A stretch of DNA of 64,000 nt, from positions 186,001 to 250,000 of the forward strand of contig JAKMXF010000309.1 in assembly GCA_024704765.1 (NCBI GenBank), in the 5' to 3' direction. The notes under the pieces were generated by a model, which made no database searches, was not told the origin of the DNA, and worked only from the letters and a program-made list of their open reading frames with translations. This stretch comes from Oopsacas minuta. Taxonomy: Eukaryota > Porifera > Hexactinellida > Lyssacinosida > Leucopsacidae. Position 1 is the stretch's first letter. The number at the start of each line of letters is the position of its first letter. Made by a program: the position numbers and the translations under genes. Of this stretch, positions 22,093 to 31,705 are shown piece after piece.

Positions 22093-22347
22093 TTAACAAA
22101 AGGATTTTAATTTCTCCAGTATGCCACCAAATTCTCCTTGATAATTACCTTCTTTTCGTATCATATCATTCGGCATTGATTTACAAATCAATTCTCCTCC
22201 AACGGTGGCAGAGAATTGTTTTCCTGGTGAAGCTTTAAACGAGAATCTTCCTACTCCAAGTGCGTTCTCGATTTCCGATTTGAAAAGCTCAAAATCGTTT
22301 TCATGAACATATTCGACTTGTACGTTTACCAATTCTTCATTCTCCAT
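22093..22347 (-). CDS. SelW-like protein lacking the CxxU redox motif
   Basis: An 84-residue intronless protein. It begins with the SelW-type strand VNVQVEYV. The CxxU or CxxC loop that normally follows is absent and is replaced by HENDFELF, leading directly into a helix (FKSEIENAL). A second half with FSATVGGELICKS matches the strand-turn-strand TVAGKLVHSK part of the SelW thioredoxin-like fold, and a C-terminal helix ILEKLKSF closes it. It lies about 2.6 kb from the first Sec-containing paralogue, on the opposite strand. I saw no SECIS downstream, consistent with no Sec codon. The gene is small and the fold assignment rests on pattern, but its position beside two SelW genes supports it. It may have lost redox function and kept a binding role. 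Confidence 0.66.
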   Translation of the reverse strand: MENEELVNVQVEYVHENDFELFKSEIENALGVGRFSFKASPGKQFSATVGGELICKSMPNDMIRKEGNYQGEFGGILEKLKSFC

Positions 22348-22960
22348 TTTTGTGTAGAAAAATAATAAATAAACAATTATTGAAATACCTTACAGTTGTT
22401 TTATTATAAGAAATATAATAGAGCCTATAATAATACAAAATTCTTAATGTAAGTAACATAATATCTTTTAGAAATCATACTAGTGAATTCCAAATTTGTG
22501 TCAGCCATAAAAATAGAGTTGCTTGTTCTGAGAAAAAAAGAGGCAGGAAAAACATGTGCATAAGTGTAAAGATTCGCAGATAAAAAATACTTTACAAGAG
22601 ACTATAGCTTAGATTTGAATCATCCCATGTGTGGACATGGGGTATTCTATTTTACATTTCTACTGTCCCGATTTCTATAGTTTCTCCACCAAAGTGGCAC
22701 ACATTAATTGGGGCAGTTATCGCATATTCCATAAAATTGAGAGTATTTTGGAATGTAAGTTTTGTAACTCTCCTAGGCCACGAATAAATATCATCTCCCT
22801 TTTTGATTTATGGGAATATAATGTCAGTGGGCCACAATATTCGTTCGCTAATTTTGCTCTCCTGCTCCTAGTCGCACCTCTAGATGCAATGATACTGCAT
22901 CTCTCGCAAGCGCTCGTTTATATGTTTTCGGGATTACACTAATTACAAGTGTGCAGGAAT

Positions 22961-23462
22961 CAGTGGCGGCCATATGGGGTGTTCAGGGTGTGCGGTGCAC
23001 AGGGGCCCCGATAATGTGGGAGCCCCCAAAGAGATCATTTGGAAGGAGAGTAGATTAACCGAGATTTTTGGGGAATGACTGGGCGCATAAAATCCCAGGT
23101 CAACCTTTATTCTAGTTTGAGTATAGTTAATTGTTTAGCTGATCTATGTATTCATGAAATTTGAAATGACATTAGTCAATAAACATAGGGTATGGCTACT
23201 ACAGGAATTTAAATGTATTTTTCTATATGTGGTAGAAATGTCTTTAAATCGCTATTTCAGTGTCTAAATATTAAAAAAAATTCTGAGGGCACCCCTTTAG
23301 GATAGCTCGCTGCGCTCGCGCTTGGACCCCCTAGGCAAATCCTGGGTCCGCTCCCTGTTATGCATGTGCCATGTGCATAATTTTGATCTTTTTTTATAAT
23401 TGAGGAGGGGGCCCCAAGAAAAACATTGCACAAGGGCCCTCAATATCCTATGGCCGCCACTG
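22961..23462. mobile_element. Non-autonomous hAT element, 502 bp, perfect 8-bp target duplication
   Basis: The ends are perfect 14-bp inverted repeats: CAGTGGCGGCCATA on the left and TATGGCCGCCACTG on the right. The element is flanked by an exact 8-bp direct duplication, GCAGGAAT at 22953-22960 and 23463-23470. An 8-bp duplication and CAGTG ends are diagnostic of the hAT superfamily. The interior has no transposase frame, so it depended on a transposase in trans. The intact duplication indicates a fairly recent insertion. Confidence 0.93.
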
Positions 23463-23470
23463 GCAGGAAT

Positions 23471-24988
23471 TCACATATTTTGTATCCAATAGGTGATAGG
23501 AATAGGTGGATTCTAGTTATCGAATTAAATGTAAATCCAGCAAGTTGAATGTTGGTGAAGTCCACTCAAATTTACAAAAAGTTGGGGTTAATTTTGGCAC
23601 CAAAGTGACTCAACAATCAAATATCAAGTATTGGTCCAAAGTACGCCAGATATATTCTGACGCTCCCACCCGCCTCCTCTCTTAGATCATCAATGTAGAG
23701 GGGCACTGGGGCAGTTATATGTTACACATATCACCAAAAAGTACAAGTATATTATAAAATACTATTTTAGGTCCTCAAATAATTGCCAGGACCATTCACG
23801 ACAAGCTTAACATAAAAGTTCGTCCTGATAAGCTGTTAATGTAGAAACAAAACTTCACAAAAAGTGAGCATCTTATTAGACCTAATCAGCAAATAGCACA
23901 GATATTGGTTAAAATATTGTAAATTTTGAGTTTTTTTATTAATATTTTTTATCTAATTTTAATCTCACAATAAACACTTAATTAAAACAATTTTTATGAA
24001 GATCCAATGCGCTATTTTACAATACTGCTTTCGGCTCAGTATTGTTGATGGTTGATGAGTGGTCATACACGTCCATCAATTAGGTCAGTGGCTCACTAAT
24101 TATATACAAAATTCAAAGAATATATATATACACTCCATGAGCATAATATAAAGCAGTTGGTTCTATATAAATAGGTGATGTCAATATAATACTTTGGAGT
24201 AAGGATACATAGGATTCCTATGAAAGCAGTATTGTATGGTAATTAGTGTGCATAATAGTAATTCGTGTATTAGCATGGAAAATTCTTGTAAAATACGATT
24301 TGCTAGTAGGCAATTATGTTCTAACAAACTAGTACCATCTGACATTAGAACCTTCAAATATGTAGAAAGTTACAAACCAATGAACACAACAAAACATGAT
24401 AAGGAAGAGAATAACCGCGGTCCAGCTTACGGATATTCTGGAGTCTATGGGGTCATGCGAGCAGGTATACAATTTGAAAAATAGATCAATCTGGTCAAAA
24501 TACAGTGGATGCCGGTTATAAGAACATGCAAGATATAAGCACCATCCTCTGGAAAATGTTCTCATATATTCCTGTATATTTTATGCCTGTTATAAGAACA
24601 TGTATTCCTGCTCCAAAGGGTGTTTTATAACCGACATCCACTGTACCCAGTAAAATCATTTCTCTGTGATTTTTATCAATTTCAAAGCCATAATACCATA
24701 TACGGGCATAATAGCTGATGAAAATGACCTAACTATTATATAATTTAGACAGATAAGCATAATGACTTGAGTAACGCAATGGTATTCTAGAATATTCCAG
24801 ATACTAATACTCTATTGCATATTGAAACCACAACAATAATTGTGAAGGCTGCCCAAATAAATATGCACATATTCTCATATACTATATAAGTAGACTACAC
24901 AAGTAATTTTCTATATTCCTATTCACATTCCTTTTCACTTTCTTACTGAATTGTATTACAAAAGTTATCGCGGTAGTTTCAATTTGAA
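23471..24988. other. Repeat-rich intergenic stretch upstream of the first SelW gene
   Basis: Besides the MITE at 24503-24643, the phrase ATACTGCTTTCGGCTCAGTA at about 24022 recurs near 26822 with one change, marking another dispersed repeat. The presumed promoter and 5' untranslated region of the SelW gene occupy the final few hundred bases. No other gene is supported. Confidence 0.45.
24503..24643. repeat. TA-flanked MITE, 141 bp
   Basis: The left end CAGTGGATGCCGGTTATAAG and the right end TATAACCGACATCCACTG are inverted repeats with one mismatch in the first 16 bases. Both ends are flanked by TA, as expected for a Tc1/mariner/pogo-type insertion. A related fragment is at about 53940-54030 in the last SMU1 intron. 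Confidence 0.85.
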
Positions 24989-25252
24989 ATGGCAGACGCA
25001 AAGGTTCATAATATAACTGTTCAGTATTGTGGCGGATGAGGCTACACCAGCCGCTACGACAAGTTTGTAGCGGCTGTTGAGGCGGACTTTCCTGGAAAGT
25101 TTAAGCTTGAAAAGAAAGTTGACGCGGGGATAACTGGGAATTTTGAAGTGACACACGGTGAGGTGCTAATTCACTCAAAGAAAGCGACTGGGAAGTTTCC
25201 CATTGATGGTGATTATGCATCAGCAAAAGAAGCTTTGGCTAAATTGTTGTAG
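24989..25252 (+). CDS. SELENOW: Selenoprotein W, Sec at TGA 25037-25039
   Basis: An 87-residue single-exon protein when the in-frame TGA at codon 17 is read as selenocysteine; it ends at TAG 25250-25252. The first strand is followed by C14-G-G-U17-G-Y, the CxxU redox loop of selenoprotein W. Then come a helix (SRYDKFVAAVEADFPGK), strands with the typical TGNFEVT and VLIHSKK, and a final helix ASAKEALAKLL. The length matches the usual 85-90 residues. A SECIS hairpin lies in the 3' region at 25311-25384, which makes Sec decoding credible. SelW is a small cytosolic thioredoxin-like oxidoreductase using glutathione or 14-3-3-linked thiol chemistry. A standard caller would stop at codon 16 or miss the gene. 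A paralogue lies at 28878. Confidence 0.95.
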
Positions 25253-25310
25253 TCAAGCTTAGGGCCAGCAGTCTACATGTAATCTCCCCAACTATTGTTC
25301 GTAACACTTT

Positions 25311-25384
25311 CTATCAACTCACACTGTGACGATTGAAGTAGAAGACTATGTTATACTTTAAATCTGATTTTTCGAGCTTGTTAG
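25311..25384 (+). promoter_or_regulatory. SECIS element of the first SelW gene
   Basis: Helix I is CTATCAACTC (25311-25320) with GAGCTTGTTAG (25374-25384), with one mismatch and one bulge. The non-Watson-Crick quartet uses GTGA at 25326-25329 against CTGA at 25364-25367. Helix II pairs GATTGAAGTA (25331-25340) with TACTTTAAATC, with a single bulge. The apical loop starts GAAGACT and supplies the unpaired AA. Spacing from quartet to AA is about 12 nt. The base before the 5' TGA is G rather than the more common A. It starts about 60 nt after the stop. Confidence 0.88.
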
Positions 25385-28243
25385 TTAGGTTCTTATGGTT
25401 TTTGGTTTGATTATTATGTATTCTGCTATTATTATTAAATTTCTATGTTAGAAAATGCAAAAATCTATTATTTGCATAATTAAGAATAATGGCCGAATTC
25501 CAATGGGGAATTAATGGTGGTTTATCGGTTGGAATTTGTCGAGACGAAGGGTAAATTTGAGGCTCTAAGAATTTACGTAAGGTAACGTTTACCCTAAAAT
25601 TGTGTCGTTCTTAACACAAAGCGGCACGAGTCCGAGACTTGTTAGCTCATCATCCACTTAACTAAAATATCAGGCCAAATAATATTTACTCCATGGCGAT
25701 AGGTAAACTTCTACAACCTGGTTAAAGTTGTTCTGGTAGAGGTCGCAGAGCCAAACCCGGGCCCGAGTCAGGCTTTAGGCCTATACTTTAGGAATCCTAA
25801 TAATCCAGCGTTAAAATTCGAAATTATTTCATCTTTTATATTAGAGTCAGAAACATCATTGAAATTTGTATTTAATACAATTTCTGACTGTACGATCTGG
25901 TTCATCAATTTTCCTTTCAATTTTAGAAAATATTCTAATCAACGTTGTAGGTATGCGTCGGGCCGTTGCGACCTCTCCCATCTCGAAACAAAAATTCCAT
26001 GCTCTAGTGTTTTTGAGTTATCTGGACAGATTTTTGGATATTCGTGAGAGCTATTCCCTACGTGTTGTGGCACAGTTACAGTGTCTCTTTGTAGGTTTTT
26101 GGAGTTTAGAAATCAAATTTGATGGATTAGCTCTATTTCTAAATTGTTGCAATGTTCCAGTGTTTCAATATCCTAATAGAGTTGTTTAGAACAGTATTTC
26201 CAACGTATATTTCGAAAAAACTCAAGCTGAAGCATAAAAAGTCCAAAGTTGACATACCAAAATCCCATGCTATCAGAAAAGATGTTATGTGCAGGGCATT
26301 TGTCATCAACAAACTATATATTGTATACAGGAAGGGGCAGCTAATGATCATAATGTGTACAGTGATTAGTAAAGGATGGCTTTATAACTAACTCCGATGA
26401 TGCAAAATTGAGAATAAATTTCTTCCCTACACTTGAGGGAAAATCCAAGAACTTGGGAAGAGACCCAAGCGTTGGGGAATTGGTCTAGAGACTAGAGCAT
26501 AATACAAATTTTCTTGATAAATATTTGCTTTGTATACACGTTTGGACCCGAAAATGGACCTCATCATTACTACGTATATTTTTAAAACAAAAAGTGAGTG
26601 AGTATCGTATTAGACAATATCCGTAACTAAACAATTGTGTAACTATAGCATGAACAGCATACGTATATAGCTAGGATACCTCAAGATTGTTATATCTACA
26701 ATCTAGAAGTGGAGTCCAAGGTACTAGCGGCTTGCCAGCAACCGTTTATTAGTGATCTTCCCCAAGTGCGTCAACCGTGGAGAGATTCGTGTTTATTGCA
26801 TTTATTCAAATTCAAACGGAAATACTGCTTTTGGCTCAGTATGTTGATATAGTCAAGGCTCACTCCAAAATAAAATAATTCTGACAACTATTTATAGGCA
26901 AAAGTACTATACTTATACGTTTGTGGTTGAATTATAATTACAATCAACTCACGCTCAAGGGACTGCAATCATTACTTTGATATACGCGGATATTTGGATA
27001 AACCGTGTTCGATATATCAAGAGTTGACTGAATAAATATTTGAGTTTTTAATTCAAGATATATATCTTGGCAGTCGTGGGGTATTTTAAGAGCTTTTACT
27101 CAAAGTTCTGGCCAGAAGTCAGCGTGTACATTTGGCATACCTAACAACCTATTTGAGCCATATCCCTATACGGAGCTCCCATTTCCCCTATACAATTGCC
27201 AAAATCCCTGTACACGCCAAATTTTTTTCACTCGCTGCGCCCGCCCGTATAGAGAGTCACTGTCCAACTGCACCAAAAAAATTTCGCTAAACAAAATGAA
27301 TATGTGCAGGGGGTTGGTCCAAACTGTTTGGGACGGGACAGTTCATGCAAGAAATCTAGTTAAAACAAGTACATTATGTACATATAGGGAATTCCGGTAC
27401 GGTTGGCAGGTATGCATTTGACTAATACAAGAGTAATTCTACATTCATTCCCCACTGGTTAATTAATAATAACTCCTACATATCACTACACAATATATTA
27501 GAAATACGTAATGTAAAGTTTAGACACATCAAATTCTTACAAATACTACTAATATAGTTAGGAGAAACCAGACAACTGCATAATTCACAAGACCACCCCC
27601 ATTCCCTTTCTAAGAATTTATAAAAGGAAAAATTCTAACAATATTTCACTAGAGCCGCCCCCTCATAATTATTCATCGTCTAATTAAGATTCTTCAAATT
27701 CCTGTGTATTGACATCAAGATACACGTAAGAGATTATAATAGTTTATCAAGTAATATCATATATCAATGCATTAACCATTGTTCTATAGCTATTCTAGGT
27801 CAAAAGCATGCTGAATTCAATAGTTAATTATTACAGAAGAATCTCTTTAATACAACCTCCAACGTATAAAGTTTATTCGCTTTATTCGGTGTTCGTACTA
27901 ACCAGAGTAATACCAATTGAATAACAATTGTAGGGATCTGATTCCGTGTAAATATTCGTTTGTCTTACCTGGAAATTCGTATTAACGAGATCCCACTGTA
28001 ATTCTATCGGGTTTTTGTAGTAGAAATTCTGAGCTCAAATATATGACAGATTTTTAAACAGCCTCTTACATTCAAGTAGGATTTGTCAAACACAATATAG
28101 AATTCCCCAAAGTCTAAATAATAATGGATACTTATGGGAATTGACCACCAAATTATATTCACTTAGAATTAGCTATAAAATCAAAATAATTAAAGTTTAA
28201 GAGTCGATTAATAATTGGCTTTTGAAATATTTGTACAGAGGTA

Positions 28244-28365
28244 CAGTCAATTCCCGTTATACCGAAGGTTGAAATTGTGCAATTATAGTCCCAAACTATA
28301 AAAGTAACATGAATTATATAGAAATAATCGCGGTGCCTTGAGTTTCGGTATAACAGGGGTTAGCT
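28244..28365. repeat. CAGTCAACTC-family MITE, 122 bp, TA-flanked
   Basis: The left end CAGTCAATTCCCGTTATACC and the right end GGTATAACAGGGGTTAGCTG are inverted repeats with few mismatches, with TA on both sides. The interior shares phrases such as ATAATCGCGGTGCCTTGAG with the copies at 39653 and 50401. Confidence 0.85.
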
Positions 28366-28530
28366 GTATATTTTAATAGAATAGCAGTCAAGGTTGCTTA
28401 TTATGAACAGAGGTAATGAAATAAACGAATATCCGTAGCATTTGTGTTCAGCCGCTCTCATGTATTTGTGTTATGCACAGGTTTCTGATCAATGTGGGCA
28501 TTCGCATTAAGCAGCCTTGGTATTTTAAAG

Positions 28531-28768
28531 TACAGTAGAACTGGATAAGAGGCCGTTCAAGAGTTACGTAACGCAATTTCCCTAACTTTTGACCCCACCC
28601 CCTCCCTGTGTCACGCTTTTTCACCCTTGTAATACAAAAAGAATTGGGCTCTCACACTTCGCATACCACCCCCCTCTCCCTGTAGCGTTACGTAACGTTT
28701 GAACGGTCCTAACACGCACACCTTCGGGAAACAAAATTCATGTCGTCTTATCCAAGTTATACTTGTAG
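28531..28768. repeat. MITE interrupted by a second, different MITE
   Basis: The outer ends TACAGTAGAACTGGATAAGA and TCTTATCCAAGTTATACTTG are inverted repeats with small differences. The inner element, about 28551-28711, has ends GGCCGTTCAAGAGTTACGTA and TACGTAACGTTTGAACGGTC, also inverted repeats. The inner copy sits immediately after the left outer terminus, so the outer one was present first. A half-copy of the inner family (AGTTCAAACGTTACGTAACG) is at about 60735-60760. Confidence 0.78.
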
Positions 28769-28877
28769 GAGGATAATATTGTCTCAAAAGAAACAGAAAA
28801 TGACGAAATTGCAGTTTATTAACATTCGTAAAGCTTTAATATTTTAAAAACTAACTTATAATTATATTTTTCATAGA

Positions 28878-29168
28878 ATGGCAAGCAACAATTCTGAAAT
28901 TCATATCCACATAAAATATTGTAGTGGATGAGGCTACCTTAAATATTTCAACGAATTCAAATCGATTGTAATCAAAGAATTCGGTGACGACAAGTTCATT
29001 TTCAAACCGGAAAGAGCTGTCGGAGTTACTGGAGAATTTGAAATCAGTATTATCAATGGATCCGAACCTCAACTTGTCTTCTCAAAAGCACAAACAGGAG
29101 GCCTGCCGTTCGAAGAAAGTACAATGAAGGGAATTTTCGATTCTTTACGAAAATCACTCAAAAAATGA
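28878..29168 (+). CDS. SELENOW: Selenoprotein W paralogue, Sec at TGA 28929-28931
   Basis: A 96-residue single-exon protein if TGA at codon 18 is read as Sec; it ends at TGA 29166-29168. The strand EIHIHIKY leads to C15-S-G-U18-G-Y, followed by the helix FNEFKSIVIKEFG and strands TGEFEISI and PQLVFSKA, matching the SelW fold in order and spacing. It is about nine residues longer than the first copy, mainly in a loop (NGSEPQ). The terminal helix ends KSLKK. A SECIS lies at 29190-29270. Its apical core closely resembles that of the first gene, so the two genes and their 3' regions probably arose by duplication about 3.9 kb apart. Divergence in the protein is considerable, so the duplication is not recent. 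Confidence 0.93.
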
Positions 29169-29189
29169 AATATTTGTATATATAAATTA

Positions 29190-29270
29190 ATTTAATATTA
29201 ACTCTATGTGAAGATGAGAGTAGAAGATTCGTTCATACTTTTTAATCTGATTTTTCTGTTAATACTAAAT
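29190..29270 (+). promoter_or_regulatory. SECIS element of the second SelW gene
   Basis: Helix I pairs ATTTAATATTAAC (29190-29202) with GTTAATACTAAAT (29258-29270) with one mismatch. The quartet is GTGA at 29208-29211 against CTGA at 29247-29250. Helix II pairs AGATGAGAGTA with TACTTTTTAATCT through G-U pairs and a small bulge. The apical loop starts GAAGATT, giving the unpaired AA. The shared TAGAAGA core and TAATCTGATTTTT flank match the first SECIS. Confidence 0.88.
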
Positions 29271-29773
29271 TGATTTATTAATTTTTAGAGATAAACATAT
29301 ATTATGAAAATAGAAAATACAACTCCGGTCATATCACACACGGATATAAAGAAATACCCGCTTATATTGAAGCATGAAATTGTACAAATATGGTCCCAAA
29401 CCATCAAAGTAACATAAATTTGATGGGTTTTATTGAACTCAATTGCGAAATGACCCGATTTTTGATATGTGATGGATATTACTATGTTACGTCACGTTAA
29501 GGAACTTCACCTAAATCTGGGTGGTTTCAATAAAACAAAGGCTTATATTGTAGTGTAACTTCCACAAACGAGGTGTCAGGGACGCCGAAAAATGCTACCG
29601 TTTCCCCGTTTCTGAAAGTTCGTTTGCATGGGACCCGGAATTCTATTTATATATTTTCACTCAGTTTTCACATGCCCCGTTTGAGGAGATTGTACTATAC
29701 ATACTCTCAAACTTCGCTTAGTAAGAAGAAAATAGTAGATCAAAATTTCAATGTATTTATCCATAGTACTTAC
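29271..29773. other. Intronic or intergenic stretch with MITE fragments
   Basis: A half-copy of the CAGTCAACTC family occupies about 29320-29430 directly after the second SECIS. At about 29550-29650 lies a fragment of the second MITE family (ACTTCCACAAACGAGGTGTC). The next exon of the coiled-coil gene was expected here on the minus strand, but I did not find it. Confidence 0.45.
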
Positions 29774-30738
29774 TTGCAGTAGTTCTAGCTTGAGTGAGCA
29801 CTTGTCTCTGTTGTAACTTTCTCTGATTAAGAACTTCTTTCCTATGCTTCTCTTCAGCTGCTTCGAAGGCTTTTCTCTTTTCTCTGTTATCTTTCTGTCT
29901 ACGGAGAGTTTCTTCTGCATTGAATCTACATTAAACATTGGATTTAACGACATCGGCTTTAACGCCAAATCGCTTATAACGACTCATTTTGTTTGCCCAG
30001 AATCTCGCAGCATTATTCTGCACACACCATACCTCGGGTATAACGACCTGCCAGATAACGACACATTGAATTAGCGACACATTTTCTATGCCTGCGCCAT
30101 TAAAATCTCATCGAATATTACAACTTCTGTGCTGTTTGTACTGTGGACTTCAGAAAAGTGCACTAATTAGTGAATTATTCAGGGTTTAATAATTGATATA
30201 ATTTTAAGCCAATTAAATTCTCGCCTGTTTTGAATCAACAACACCTGGCTTCTTACGAAAATGCATATTTAAAGCTATTGTACGTACAGTGTAATGCTAA
30301 AATATCACATGGATAAATTTGGATGTCATCAGGTATAAATGCATATTTAAAGCTTCCTCAGATTTAGCGACAAATCGGATATAACGACCTTTTTTTGCCT
30401 ACCAAACGAGTGTCGTTAAATCCAATGTTTACTTTATAATAGTTCGTATAAATTTTAAGTTCATTTTTGTGATTCATAATTGCGCTCCATTTTCAGGGCG
30501 GGAGCGTGCTTAATGCTCTGGTCACTATTCATAAATTCCTGTAATTATTCTATTATTTCACAATAAAAACCAACCGAAATCTCTCAGAAATTCGTTTCTT
30601 TTCTTCCTTCTTTCTCTCCTCCAATTCTTTAGCAAAGTTCTCCTGTACTTGTCTATAACGTATGGAATATGCTCCTATAGGGGGAGACATGCCCCAAAGA
30701 TCTGTATTCGTAGTCAACTGTCCACGATTAGGAAACAT
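29774..30738 (-). CDS. Charged coiled-coil protein, 5' two exons (possibly CEP126-like)
   Basis: Exon 1 (30738-30575) starts at ATG and encodes an N-terminal segment with IGAYSIRYRQVQ followed by a charged helix (ELEERKKEEKKRISERF). Exon 2 (29925-29774) continues the helix (RRQKDNREKRKAFEAAEEK, then NQRKLQQRQVLTQ). The junction is phase 2 with donor CG/GTTGGT and acceptor TGTAG/ATTC. Exon 2 ends at a good phase-1 donor (GCAA/GTAAGT), so more exons follow but were not found. The NRxKRKAFE and QRK pattern loosely recalls centrosomal CEP126, but charged coiled coils match many families, and I do not assign a name. The intron contains the MITE at 29934-30429. Confidence 0.6.
29934..30429. mobile_element. 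Non-autonomous TA-flanked element, 496 bp, next to a splice acceptor
   Basis: The ends AACATTGGATTTAACGACA and TGTCGTTAAATCCAATGTT are perfect 19-bp inverted repeats flanked by TA at 29932-29933 and 30430-30431. The interior has sub-terminal phrases CGGCTTTAACG and CGGATATAACGACC and no transposase frame. It lies in the intron of the coiled-coil gene, and its edge is six to eight bases from the AG acceptor of exon 29925-29774. Confidence 0.88.
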
Positions 30739-31705
30739 TTGTTATTTCAACCTGTAAACATTGATTGTATTTATGTGCTAGAATTTAGAATATTAGAATT
30801 ATTATTAAAAATCCAGGGAATGAATAATTCATGACTGTGTCATGGTAGCAGGTCAGAACAGTTTCTGTTAACGCATATGAACCCAAATTGTGAAGGAAAT
30901 ACTTTGGGAAGCTATCTACAGTAAACTTCCATTATAAAGTCAGATACAGCGGAACTCCGCTTATAACTAAGTGGTCCAATGGCCTGTAAATCCTCCCACC
31001 TAATTACACTATAAATTTAGTGAACAACGATTTGATAGAAGGATATAATGAAATTCCGTTTTCAGCACAAATTCCGGTTACGAAAATAACTGCAATTATA
31101 ATCAAACCACAAACGTTATATTTTGTGTTTTCGAGAGTATAAATAGTTTTCAAAATGTAATAAATTATGGTGAGCCATGAATCATATTCCCGAAATCTAA
31201 CATACTGAGACAAAAGCAGTATGTTAGTATCGAGTTAATAACTCTATGATCATGTTATTTATGGAATATTAGCCTCGTATTGAAATGGTGAATGCTAGTT
31301 GCAGCCCAAACTTCTGGTCTAAACTCAGCATAGTAATCCCAACATGCGACGTAAATTATTCATGGGAATATGGTTCAATAAGAAGCTCACTTTTTGTACT
31401 TTTTGTCATAATTCATCATCATTTCAACTTGTAAAGCCAGGTTTATAACCCAGTTTCTATCTGAGTAATACGCGTAAGGAAAATAATATTTTGCATTGGA
31501 AATTTTGAATTTGTACATGCATTACGACATACAGGGTTGCCGAAAAATAAACATGGTAATTTCAATTTCAATTGCTACAAGTTATCCTTGTTATAAAACG
31601 AATGAAATAGTGTTAACTACCATTTTGATACTCACAGTTAATAAATACATTAAAATTACACTAAAATTAATCATCTAGGCATACGTGTAACATTATTTTC
31701 AATAG
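30739..31705. other. Intergenic between the coiled-coil gene and ERp44, no gene seen
   Basis: AT-rich. A possible MITE fragment (ACAGCGGAACTCCGCTTATAA) is at about 30952. Short frames on both strands lack any recognisable motif. Confidence 0.4.

Larger units (their letters stand above)
25386..28877. other. Repeat-rich spacer between the two SelW genes
   Basis: No supported gene. It contains degenerate CAGTCAACTC-family copies at about 26941-27029 and 27845-28005, the copies listed at 28244-28365 and 28531-28768, and the ATACTGCTTTTGGCTCAGTA phrase near 26823. A GC-richer patch at about 27225-27245 (CACTCGCTGCGCCCGCCC) recalls similar patches at 3620 and 23305. Confidence 0.5.

Noticed and set aside
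25859-26391. Overlapping plus-strand frames of 60-107 codons
   Set aside because: No motif or supporting splice structure was seen, and they lie in a repeat-rich spacer.
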